Shown here piece after piece: positions 1 through 6,904 of a stretch of DNA of 13,339 bases. Every line of letters begins with the position of its first letter. Position 1 is the first letter of the stretch. The stretch is from Pseudomonadota bacterium (GTDB taxonomy: Bacteria > Pseudomonadota > Alphaproteobacteria > Rhizobiales > Rhizobiaceae), in contig JAEWHQ010000124.1 in the NCBI GenBank assembly GCA_023387715.1, forward strand, positions 1 through 13,339. The letters run 5' to 3'. The position numbers and the translations under genes were made by a program. The notes below the pieces were generated by a model. It was not told the DNA's origin, did no database searches, and worked only from the letters and a program-made list of their open reading frames with translations.

Positions 1-76
1 GCGCTGGATTGTGCAAATGGCACGTAGGCAAGGGCAAATATCCCAGCAACAAAATTAATCCTTTTAGGTCCAGAAG

Positions 77-1348
77 CTATTTCGCAATGACGCGGCGGCG
101 CTTTTGATCTAAGTGGCTAGTAATACCTTGATGAAAATTAAGTCGTGGAAGCTGTGTATTTAATTTGGCAGCTTCCATCCGCAGATTTTGCTCAACATAT
201 CGACAAGCCAATGCAAAATCACCTGTATCCAGCCAAATTTCCAGCAGGTGCTGGCCATGTTGTACCGCCCGATAATCACGGATCTCACATTGACTCGTAG
301 CAACGGCCTGCCGGATGAGATCGGAAGGGATCATCTGCAAACCACCATCAGGTTTTTGCCAATAAAGAATATCATCGCAGCGCCCTTCGATGCGCTTCAG
401 GCGCTGACTGGCACAGCCACAAGAACACGGCTCATCATCAGGGATTAAAATATCATCCAAGCGGTATTTTAACACTGGCTGGGTTTCCCGCGTCAAATCC
501 GTAATAATGGGGGCAAAAGCGCCGCTCGCTTCATCAATAATATCCCGCTCAATATGCACATAAGCTTCATTTAAATGCAAAGAACCGGCACGGCATGTCA
601 TGCCAAGCACACCTTCGGTGCATTGATAAACCTGATCCACCCTCACGCCAAAAACATCTCTAATCTCACGCTCGTCTTCAGGTGAAAGCACTTCTGCGAC
701 AGATATGATGCAACGGGGTTGAATATCAATTGCACCATCATTTTGAGCTTGCGCCAGAAGCCGCAATATTTGCGCCGGAGCAATCAGAACAGTTGGACTT
801 TGCTTGTTTAAAAGCGGCAGATGGAGATCAAACGCCTGTAGCAAATCATAAAACTCGAAACTGATCAGTGCATTTCCCAATCGCTCATAAAGCATATTAT
901 TGGCGCGCAGAAATAAACAAACCCGCTGACTGTGCAAAAATGATGGTGAAAAACACCCCAGCATTAAAGCAGCCCATAATGCGCGCTCACGTCTATTGGA
1001 AGCAAAAAGCCCGCGCTGACCCGACGTGCCGGTGGAAAGCCCCACAGCAACCTGCCCGATCATTGGTGCGAAATCGCGCTTTTCTTCTGAGGTTAAAGCG
1101 ATCCGTAAAGCATCTTCTTTGGTGATACCGGCTGTGTTGATGTCGGTAAAATGCTCCATCATCAGCGCTTTATTCATCATCGGCCAGTTTTCATATGGCT
1201 GATCAGCAAAGGCTGCATAAAAAGGTGAGCGCGGCATAATATGGCGGCGCAAATGCGCAAATGCCTGTTGCTGATGACGAGCTATCGCTTCGCGCGATGC
1301 AAAGCCTTTGCCATAACGCGCGCGCCAAAAAACGCTGAACGGGTTCAT
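77..1348 (-). CDS. F390 synthetase-related / PaaK-like adenylate-forming enzyme
   Basis: This 423-residue protein belongs to the adenylate-forming superfamily, in the phenylacetate-CoA ligase/coenzyme F390 synthetase branch, which activates a carboxylate with ATP. Visible motifs are the phosphate-binding STGTSG (residues 105-110), YQCTEG (241-246, the A5 motif), a Pro-x-Leu-Lys-Tyr-Arg-x-x-Asp segment near 291-299 (A7/A8), and EGRCDD (321-326). A CSCGC cluster (308-312) matches the Cys-rich loop seen in PaaK-type enzymes. The C-terminus carries a basic QKRRR stretch (415-419). The start is ATG at 1348, overlapping the stop of the upstream hydrolase gene in an ATGA arrangement, so the two genes are probably translationally coupled. 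It is the last gene of the four-gene minus-strand unit inside the window. Family assignment is strong. The acid it activates is unknown, and a fatty or beta-hydroxy acid is only an inference from the ketoacyl synthase in the operon. Confidence 0.85.
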   Translation of the reverse strand: MNPFSVFWRARYGKGFASREAIARHQQQAFAHLRRHIMPRSPFYAAFADQPYENWPMMNKALMMEHFTDINTAGITKEDALRIALTSEEKRDFAPMIGQVAVGLSTGTSGQRGLFASNRRERALWAALMLGCFSPSFLHSQRVCLFLRANNMLYERLGNALISFEFYDLLQAFDLHLPLLNKQSPTVLIAPAQILRLLAQAQNDGAIDIQPRCIISVAEVLSPEDEREIRDVFGVRVDQVYQCTEGVLGMTCRAGSLHLNEAYVHIERDIIDEASGAFAPIITDLTRETQPVLKYRLDDILIPDDEPCSCGCASQRLKRIEGRCDDILYWQKPDGGLQMIPSDLIRQAVATSQCEIRDYRAVQHGQHLLEIWLDTGDFALACRYVEQNLRMEAAKLNTQLPRLNFHQGITSHLDQKRRRVIAK

Positions 1349-2205
1349 ATTTTCACCTCTGATGATGAAAGCGGGTAACTTTCAGTGCAATGCGAGGCGA
1401 TGATTTGGACCTGCGGCTGAGCCAGATGAAAGGCACGTAATTTTGCAAAACTATCCATAAAGGCGGCAACATTGCCCAAACGATGCAAAGTAAACCTTGG
1501 CGGCGGCAAATTACGCTGCACAGATTGAAAACTCCAAATGGCATCTGCTACGAGAAAAATCGCACCCTTAGAAGTTTTGGGTAAAAATAAACCTGTTTGG
1601 CCGAAACCGTGCCCAGGAAGTGCAACTGCAATCGCGGATTGGTCACCCAATAGATCATAGCCGATGTCGAAAGCTTGCAATCCATAGGGTTGAAGGCTGA
1701 GCGGCGGCAGGCTTTCGACTGCTTTTAAAGGTAAGGCTTTTAACCGGTCACGCAGCATTGCCGGACATCCGGCTTGTAAACTGGCCAAGCGCTTTGCGGC
1801 TAGTTTTTCAATCGCCGCTTGGGATGTCATAACAGGCGGGATGGTGTTTAAGTCAAACAAACCAGCCACATGGTCGGCATGAAGATGCGATAGAAAAACT
1901 AAATCAGGCGCAGCAACACCATGCCTTTGCAGGTGCTTGGGAAGGCTATCAGCCGGATCAAAAGTTACGGGCGTCAGCCAGCGATAAATACGCTCCGGAA
2001 ATGGTTTTGTCGCTTGATTAAAGAGTGCGCCATAGCCGGTATCAAACAATATCGTGCCATGAACCGGATGGCGCAAGAGCGCTACCCCCGCCGGAAAACG
2101 CCCCATACGCCAAGGCGCGCCGCGCTGCGTCATTGCGAGAGGCCCGCGACAATAGCCAATATGAAAAGAAGTAAATTCCAGCACGGTTTCAGATGTTTGC
2201 GGCAT
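1345..2205 (-). CDS. MBL-fold metallo-hydrolase (lactonase/thioesterase-like)
   Basis: This is a metallo-beta-lactamase-fold hydrolase. Numbered from the ATG at 2205 (286 residues), the metal-binding motif HLHADH lies at 107-112, with further likely ligands His199 (in LPGHGFGQTG), Asp221 (VADAIW) and His272 (ASHC). All zinc-site elements are therefore present and the enzyme is likely active. The layout resembles the lactonase-like branch rather than true beta-lactamases, and there is no signal peptide, so it should act in the cytoplasm. Start choice is uncertain. TTG at 2226 and ATG at 2220 are in frame, but ATG at 2205 has an AGG three bases upstream and gives only a 17-base overlap with the SDR gene. 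The stop overlaps the next gene by 4 bases. Hydrolysis of a lactone or thioester made by its operon partners is an inference. Confidence 0.85.
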   Translation of the reverse strand: MPQTSETVLEFTSFHIGYCRGPLAMTQRGAPWRMGRFPAGVALLRHPVHGTILFDTGYGALFNQATKPFPERIYRWLTPVTFDPADSLPKHLQRHGVAAPDLVFLSHLHADHVAGLFDLNTIPPVMTSQAAIEKLAAKRLASLQAGCPAMLRDRLKALPLKAVESLPPLSLQPYGLQAFDIGYDLLGDQSAIAVALPGHGFGQTGLFLPKTSKGAIFLVADAIWSFQSVQRNLPPPRFTLHRLGNVAAFMDSFAKLRAFHLAQPQVQIIASHCTESYPLSSSEVKI

Positions 2206-3166
2206 AATCCTGAATACCATCTTCAATAGATACAGCTGGTATATAACCCAGCTTTTCTTTTGCTTTTGTGATGTCCAGCGTCAGGCTGCATCCAAGTGAC
2301 GCGACGGCCTGACATGTAATGACAGGCTCCTTTTGAGGCATCAAAACGCGGTGCACAAATTCCAGCATTTTTGCCACTCGCATGGCATTTTCATATGAAA
2401 TATGAACCTCGCGCGGAGCAGCGCCATTTAACGTGCAAACGGCTGCCAGAAGCTCGGAAAAGCGATAAGCAACACCGGAAGTAATATTAAAAACTTCGCC
2501 GCAGGCGCCATCTTCAAATCCAGCAAGTGTCATAGCGCGTGCTGCATCTGACACATGGGTGATATCAATCAGGCTTTTACCGCCGCCAATCATCGGCACA
2601 CGCCCGCGCTTAATGGCTTGCAACAGACGCGGCATCAGCGAACGATCACCAGTGCCATAAATCGCCCGCGGGCGCAAAGCGGTGGTGCGCATACCGCTGA
2701 CATTATCGGCGGTCAGCACTAGACATTCCGCTTCATATTTGGTGCGGGCATAATGACTTGGAAAATACTCCGGCAATGCTGCATCTTCAGCAAGATTAAA
2801 CCGGTCTTCTCCATTGGCATAAATACTGGGCGATGAGGCAAAAACAAAGCGCCCAACTTGTGCTTTTGCTGCGGCCTCAAGCAAGCGTTTGGTGGCAGTG
2901 ACATTGACGGCTTCAAACTCTTGACGTGACCCCCAAGCGGATGAAAGTGCCGCGCAATGAAAAACAATATCAACATGCTGAAATGCTGCAGCCGGATAAT
3001 CGCCCTTCAAATCAAAGGCAAGAAATTCGATGCCTTCAGCAGAAAATTCTGAAGCCGCCGTCAGGTCACGTCCCTGCGCCAGCACATGATGCCCTTGTGC
3101 CGATAAATATTGGCTTAGTCGTTTTCCCAGACAGCCGGTTGCACCGGTTACAAGAACTTTTGCCAT
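2189..3166 (-). CDS. NAD(P)-dependent extended SDR (epimerase / 3-beta-HSD type, OleD-like)
   Basis: This 325-residue extended short-chain dehydrogenase/reductase has the N-terminal Rossmann motif TGATGCLG (residues 7-14), a conserved Asp-Leu in the adenine-binding region near 52-53, the catalytic YxxxK pair Tyr139/Lys143 (YARTK), and a serine-rich strand SSPS (111-114) that supplies the catalytic Ser. The downstream LRPRAIYG segment (164-171) is typical of NAD-dependent epimerases and 3-beta-hydroxysteroid dehydrogenases. OleD, the 2-alkyl-3-ketoacid reductase of olefin synthesis, belongs to the same broad group. ATG at 3166 overlaps the ketoacyl synthase stop by one base (TAATG), which implies a polycistronic transcript and coupled translation. 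Reduction of the beta-keto product of the adjacent synthase is the most economical role, but this is inferred from context. A nucleotide-sugar epimerase is the alternative and fits the neighbours less well. Confidence 0.85.
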   Translation of the reverse strand: MAKVLVTGATGCLGKRLSQYLSAQGHHVLAQGRDLTAASEFSAEGIEFLAFDLKGDYPAAAFQHVDIVFHCAALSSAWGSRQEFEAVNVTATKRLLEAAAKAQVGRFVFASSPSIYANGEDRFNLAEDAALPEYFPSHYARTKYEAECLVLTADNVSGMRTTALRPRAIYGTGDRSLMPRLLQAIKRGRVPMIGGGKSLIDITHVSDAARAMTLAGFEDGACGEVFNITSGVAYRFSELLAAVCTLNGAAPREVHISYENAMRVAKMLEFVHRVLMPQKEPVITCQAVASLGCSLTLDITKAKEKLGYIPAVSIEDGIQDYAANI

Positions 3167-4176
3167 TAATATCGCAATATTGCTCCACCAATAGAAATAC
3201 CCGCCGATGTACCAGCCAGCAAAATTACATCATCACGTTTCACACGTTCTTCCGTAATCGCCGTATGTAAAGCCATTGGAATTGAGGTGGCGATTTGATT
3301 GCCGAAACGTGAAAATGTCTGGATGACGTGATCAGGATTAAGCCCGATACGCGCCAAACCATGGGTTAGCGACGGACCACTTGCCTGATGCGGAATAATG
3401 CAATCAATATCCACAATATGCATATCGGCCTGCGTAAATAACCGTTTTAAAAACCGTGGCAGATAACGGGCAGTAATTCGAAATGCAGCCTGACCATTCA
3501 TCTTGAAATAAGATGCTTCAGCGGCTGCGTCACGGTCAATAGCGGCAGAAATGCGCGTACCGCCACCAGCCAGCACACAAGCCTCGCCACCTTCAGAATA
3601 AGTTTCAAAACGGCTGGCAATCAGGCCGTTTCCGTCAGCGGTTAAAACAACAGCCGCAGCACCATCACCAAAAATAGCTGCAACATCCGGTTCGCGCCAG
3701 TCCAAGCCAACCGAAGCAATATCAGCAGAAAAAATCAAAACATTGCGGGCAACGCCAAGCTGAATTTTCATCGCAGCTAAATCAAGCGCCTGAATGAAAC
3801 TCAGACAAGTTGCATTGACATCATATGCCGGTATGCCGGATTTTCCCAGTCCTAACCGCTGTTGAACCAGAGTGGCGGTAGATGGAATAACCTGCTCCAT
3901 AACCCCGCAGGCACCCAGAATAAGATCAAGCTCTTGCGGCGCAATTCCGGCAGCTTCCAGCGCCTGTCGCGCCGCTTGTTCAGCCATAAAAGAGCTGGTT
4001 TCCTGCCCCTTTGCCACATAGCGCGCGCTCAGGCCAAAGCGGTTTTCCACCGTGCCCTTAGGCCAGCCAAGTCGAGCATCAATCTCAGAAGAAAGGACAC
4101 GGGTCTCAGGCAGATAGGCACCGGTTCCGGCGATTTTTAATCCGGGTTTCCCCGCACCATTTTGAACGATTGTCAT
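3166..4176 (-). CDS. 3-oxoacyl-ACP synthase III family (KASIII / FabH-OleA-like)
   Basis: This is a thiolase-fold condensing enzyme of the KASIII group. Numbered from ATG at 4176 (336 residues), the catalytic triad is complete: nucleophile Cys124 (DVNATCLSF), His263 (IIPHQASG) and Asn293 (FGNQIATSIP). The C-terminus carries the family's GTSAGISIGG glycine-rich segment (323-332). Its operon context of SDR, hydrolase and adenylating enzyme argues against housekeeping FabH and for a specialised condensing enzyme, either OleA-like head-to-head or FabH-like with malonyl-ACP. The residue before the conserved Pro-Ser-Thr of the preceding strand is Ile. An in-frame GTG at 4188 would add four residues. 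Neither start has a good Shine-Dalgarno sequence, so the start is uncertain. No acyl carrier protein gene is present in the cluster. It is the first gene of the minus-strand unit, facing the divergent intergenic region. Confidence 0.88.
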   Translation of the reverse strand: MTIVQNGAGKPGLKIAGTGAYLPETRVLSSEIDARLGWPKGTVENRFGLSARYVAKGQETSSFMAEQAARQALEAAGIAPQELDLILGACGVMEQVIPSTATLVQQRLGLGKSGIPAYDVNATCLSFIQALDLAAMKIQLGVARNVLIFSADIASVGLDWREPDVAAIFGDGAAAVVLTADGNGLIASRFETYSEGGEACVLAGGGTRISAAIDRDAAAEASYFKMNGQAAFRITARYLPRFLKRLFTQADMHIVDIDCIIPHQASGPSLTHGLARIGLNPDHVIQTFSRFGNQIATSIPMALHTAITEERVKRDDVILLAGTSAGISIGGAILRY

Positions 4177-4340
4177 TAATGTCTGCACTTAAATTATGGT
4201 GTTCATTTACGCAGTCGCATGATAGTCAGCACCCGTCAAGAGGTGTTTCTCTAGTATAATCTGACGGTAATTACTTATAAAAACGGTTATTTTGAAGCAG
4301 ATTCTATGGTTATGAGCTATATTTTCGTGCTGGAGAATGA
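4177..4340. promoter_or_regulatory. Divergent promoter region of the lipid cluster
   Basis: This intergenic stretch separates the two divergent halves of the cluster. The plus strand has a perfect TATAAT at 4255-4260, about 80 bases before the PAP2 start, but no good -35 at the expected distance. The minus strand has TATACT (4258-4253) preceded 17 bases upstream by TTTATA (4281-4276), so the two -10 boxes would overlap. A direct repeat, ACGGTAATT (4264-4272) and ACGGTTATT (4283-4291), is spaced 19 bases start to start, close to two helical turns, and could be a regulator site. A GGAG at 4332-4335, five bases before ATG 4341, is the ribosome-binding site of the PAP2 gene. The promoter calls rest on motif matches only. 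Confidence 0.4.
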
Positions 4341-4961
4341 ATGAATTCGCTATATTTGCGCTTATGGTACATGCTGACCGGATGGGGTGCTGTCGGGGTT
4401 GTCTATAGCCTGACCAGCAGTCAGGATCAGGCATCTGCACACCTACTCCAGCCTTCCGTCGTTGATTTGTGGTTCAAGTTTGATCCCAATGCTATATGGC
4501 TTTATTTGTCGTTTTTCATCTTATGTGCATATGCTTATTTGTGCTGCCCGCAGCAACGTCTTGTCTGGCTGGCACGCTCCATGCAATTATCAGCCATTGG
4601 TGCAGGTATTGTTTTTACCTTGTGGCCAACGACAATGGAATTTCCGGCTGTCACTCAGGAAACACTCAGTGCAGATGTGCTGCGTTTGTTAATCCAATTG
4701 GATTCATTACAAAACTGCCTGCCATCACTGCATGTCACGCTGACAATTCTGGCAGTTTACGCGCTATGGCAAAAAACGCAATTATTACGCAGTTTTCTCA
4801 TCGCCCTTTGGGGTGTTGCCATTACAATCTCGATTTTGCAATTACACCGGCATCAGTTTGTTGATGCTTTGGGCGGAGCAGCCCTTGCAATTTTGGCTGG
4901 CATGCTTGCTCACTATATTCTTCATTGGAAAAATAAAAGAATTTTGAGGCGCACGTTATGA
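4341..4961 (+). CDS. PAP2-superfamily membrane protein (PSLH / Aur1-like type)
   Basis: This 206-residue, very hydrophobic protein has about five to six membrane segments. It carries PSLH at 128-131 and, after another membrane helix, the segment LHRHQFVDALGG (168-179), in which His171 and Asp175 fit the HxxxD end of the PAP2 active site. PSLH in place of PSGH, and the lack of an obvious KxxxxxxRP motif, are features of the inositol-phosphorylceramide synthase/Aur1-like branch rather than classic phosphatidate phosphatases. The likely activity is phosphate hydrolysis or phospho-headgroup transfer on a membrane lipid. The start is supported by GGAG five bases upstream. The stop overlaps the hydroxylase start in ATGA, so both are co-transcribed, divergently from the ketoacyl synthase unit. 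The substrate is unknown. Confidence 0.8.
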   Translation: MNSLYLRLWYMLTGWGAVGVVYSLTSSQDQASAHLLQPSVVDLWFKFDPNAIWLYLSFFILCAYAYLCCPQQRLVWLARSMQLSAIGAGIVFTLWPTTMEFPAVTQETLSADVLRLLIQLDSLQNCLPSLHVTLTILAVYALWQKTQLLRSFLIALWGVAITISILQLHRHQFVDALGGAALAILAGMLAHYILHWKNKRILRRTL

Positions 4962-6067
4962 TGGCCGTTGCTTTCCCCATTCTGCTGCTCATCATTCTGG
5001 TGCTCGGTGAGATGATTATTCTCACCAAGACTGAACAGAAAAAAGTGGATTGGCATGATGTCGTTTTCAACCTGAATTCAGGCCATATGATGCTATGGCT
5101 GTTTCGCGGGCTGGAGCTTGCCTGTTACGGTTTCATTGTAACGCATTTGAGCCTAAACCTTGTCGATGGCTGGTCGCAGGTGTGGGTATGGCTGCTTGCC
5201 ATTTTAATGTGGGATTTTTGCTTTTATTGGCTGCATCGTCTACATCATAAATTCGCGCTCTTATGGGCGGTGCATGTCGTTCACCATCAAGGTGAGCATT
5301 TTAATCTCTCTTTGGCCGTGCGCAATTCGTGGTACTCATCGCTGGCATCTATTCCGTTTTTCATTCCGATGGCATTGATGGGCATACCACTGCCGGTTTT
5401 CATCACAGTTTCGGTATTGCATTATTCTATTCAATTGATGAACCATAGCGCACTGACACCGCGCCTTGGCTGGCTGGAATATATTTTGGTCACGCCCGCT
5501 CACCACCGCATCCACCATGTCAATGACAGAGCCTATTCGGATGCCAATTATGCCGGCAGCTTTGCTTTTTGGGACAGATTATTCGGCACTTATCGCCCTG
5601 ATTTGCCGGAGCATGAATTTGCATATGGCGTTAAAGGCAAAAAATCGTCTCAAAATCCGTTTGTCGCAAGCAATGAACCATTCCGAGATTATTTACAAAA
5701 ACGCCGTGAGAAAAGAAAAGTTAAAGCACCATATTTTGTGAGCTCCGGTTTCATCGTGCTAAGTGGCGCGATAATCTTGTTCATACTGGTGACCGGATAT
5801 ATCTGGCTTTACGGCTATCAAATCAGTCAGTCACTAACAGAGCAGATTGTGCTGTTTTTGCTTCTTGCAGCAGGTTCTGTTGCCCTTGGCGGTATCAGTG
5901 AAGGCAGACAGTGGGGCGTTATCTGCTGGCTCACAATTACGTGGGCAATGCTTCTAAGCTTTGCCTTTTATTTTCAATGGCACAGTATTTTTTGGATGGG
6001 CGGCATGATTGCTCTCATCACTCACAGTACAGCCGTATTTCTTGGCTGGGGACGTAAAAGAAACTGA
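4958..6067 (+). CDS. Sterol desaturase / fatty acid hydroxylase family, alkylglycerol monooxygenase-like
   Basis: This 369-residue integral-membrane enzyme has the histidine clusters of the di-iron fatty-acid hydroxylase superfamily: HRLHH (93-97), HVVHH (106-110), His163 in MNHSAL, and HHRIHH (182-187). The segments HFNLSLAVR (114-122) and DANYAGSFAFWDRLFGTY (195-212) match the pattern of alkylglycerol monooxygenase (TMEM195-type) proteins. Two to three membrane helices lie in the first 90 residues. After the catalytic domain and a basic linker (about 246-257) there are about four more helices (about 260-365), beyond the minimal fatty-acid hydroxylase domain. The first ATG gives a 4-base overlap with the PAP2 gene. 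A second ATG follows immediately, and GAGG lies at 4946-4949. O-dependent hydroxylation of an acyl or ether lipid is expected, but the substrate is inferred only from the cluster. Confidence 0.85.
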   Translation: MMAVAFPILLLIILVLGEMIILTKTEQKKVDWHDVVFNLNSGHMMLWLFRGLELACYGFIVTHLSLNLVDGWSQVWVWLLAILMWDFCFYWLHRLHHKFALLWAVHVVHHQGEHFNLSLAVRNSWYSSLASIPFFIPMALMGIPLPVFITVSVLHYSIQLMNHSALTPRLGWLEYILVTPAHHRIHHVNDRAYSDANYAGSFAFWDRLFGTYRPDLPEHEFAYGVKGKKSSQNPFVASNEPFRDYLQKRREKRKVKAPYFVSSGFIVLSGAIILFILVTGYIWLYGYQISQSLTEQIVLFLLLAAGSVALGGISEGRQWGVICWLTITWAMLLSFAFYFQWHSIFWMGGMIALITHSTAVFLGWGRKRN

Positions 6068-6076
6068 TTTTTAATA

Positions 6077-6124
6077 TAGTTGTTATCGTGAATAACTGAC
6101 ATTATTTCATCACGATAACAACTA
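6077..6124. terminator. 15-bp perfect inverted repeat between convergent genes, likely bidirectional terminator
   Basis: Arms at 6077-6091 and 6110-6124 (TAGTTGTTATCGTGA and its exact complement) flank an 18-base loop. Within the loop region AATAA (6091-6095) and TTATT (6102-6106) can also pair. The repeat sits in the 73-base gap between the convergent hydroxylase and L,D-transpeptidase stops, where a shared terminator is expected. The stem is AT-rich and neither side has a clean T-tract (the plus side has only a loose T-rich run from about 6127), so it is not a textbook intrinsic terminator. Confidence 0.5.
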
Positions 6125-6140
6125 CTGTTTGTAATTTTCT

Positions 6141-6812
6141 TTAAGAGGCAGAAGCCGTTGGCCCTGAGTTCCCCTGCAACACAACAACTTTGGTGCCGTT
6201 AGGGATACGGGTGTAAAGGTCAATGATATCCTGATTAAGCAGACGGATACATCCGCTCGAAATGGCGCGACCGATCGACCAGTCTTCATTACTTCCGTGG
6301 ATACGGTAAAGTGTATCGCGACCATCTTTGAAAAGATAAAGGGCGCGTGCGCCAAGCGGATTGGTTGGCCCCGGTGCCATACCAGAGGCGAGCGGGCCAT
6401 AGCGCTCAGGCTCACGCTTGATCATATCAGGTGTTGGTGTCCAGCTAGGCCACTGGCGCTTATATTGAATAGTGCCTTCACCTTCAAACTCAAGTCCGGC
6501 TTTACCTACACCGATGCCATAGCGCAAGGCGCGACCATTTTCCTGTTGCAGATAAAGAAAACGCTTTTGTGTATCGATGATCACTGTGCCCGGCACATAA
6601 CCACTCGAATAAGCGACTTCACGACGATAATATTGCGGTTCAATCTTTTTCAGATTAGGTGCAGGAACCGGAAAAGGCTCGCCCTCCACGGCTGCATACA
6701 TCGTGTTATGATATGCGGAAACCTTCGGCCCCTCCTTGACAGCTTGTGTTGATGTACAAGCTGCAAGCGCTGCCGGTAAGCCAACAACAAATGCTCGACG
6801 TGTCAGAGACAT
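6141..6812 (-). CDS. YkuD-domain L,D-transpeptidase, predicted Tat lipoprotein
   Basis: This 223-residue YkuD L,D-transpeptidase carries the catalytic signature His172-Gly ... Ser186-Ser-Gly-Cys188-Ile-Arg190, with Cys188 as the nucleophile. Such enzymes join peptidoglycan stems through meso-diaminopimelate or attach proteins to peptidoglycan in the periplasm. The N-terminus TRRAFVVGLPAALAAC combines a twin-arginine-like TRRAFV motif with a lipobox ending at Cys19, suggesting a Tat-exported lipoprotein. The catalytic domain spans about 72-211 and contains the conserved WPSWTPTPDMI (121-131) and NPLGARALYL (151-160). The start is ATG at 6812, with AGGA about ten bases upstream. It is a paralogue of the gene 92 bases upstream on the same strand, and the two are probably co-transcribed. 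The acceptor substrate cannot be read from the sequence. Confidence 0.9.
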   Translation of the reverse strand: MSLTRRAFVVGLPAALAACTSTQAVKEGPKVSAYHNTMYAAVEGEPFPVPAPNLKKIEPQYYRREVAYSSGYVPGTVIIDTQKRFLYLQQENGRALRYGIGVGKAGLEFEGEGTIQYKRQWPSWTPTPDMIKREPERYGPLASGMAPGPTNPLGARALYLFKDGRDTLYRIHGSNEDWSIGRAISSGCIRLLNQDIIDLYTRIPNGTKVVVLQGNSGPTASAS

Positions 6813-6848
6813 AATATAAATATCCTAAAATCAATAACTGTTCGGGAC

Positions 6849-6870
6849 TGGTATGCAAGCATGCACACCA
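6849..6870 (-). repeat. Small inverted repeat between the two L,D-transpeptidase genes
   Basis: On the minus strand, 9-base arms (6870-6862 and 6857-6849) can pair with one G-U wobble around a 4-base loop. The hairpin lies in the 92-base gap between the paralogous transpeptidase genes. No T-run follows it on the minus strand, so termination is not supported. RNA processing or partial attenuation is possible. Confidence 0.3.
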
Positions 6871-6904
6871 ATCCTGTTTATTGGTTACAATAAGCCGGAC
6901 ATAG

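Noticed and set aside
4234..4239. TTGACG on the minus strand as a -35 for the ketoacyl synthase unit
   Set aside because: No acceptable -10 sequence lies 16 to 18 bases downstream of it.
6297..6752. 151-residue open frame on the plus strand
   Set aside because: It lies entirely antisense inside the L,D-transpeptidase gene, has no ribosome-binding site of note and shows no recognisable domain.
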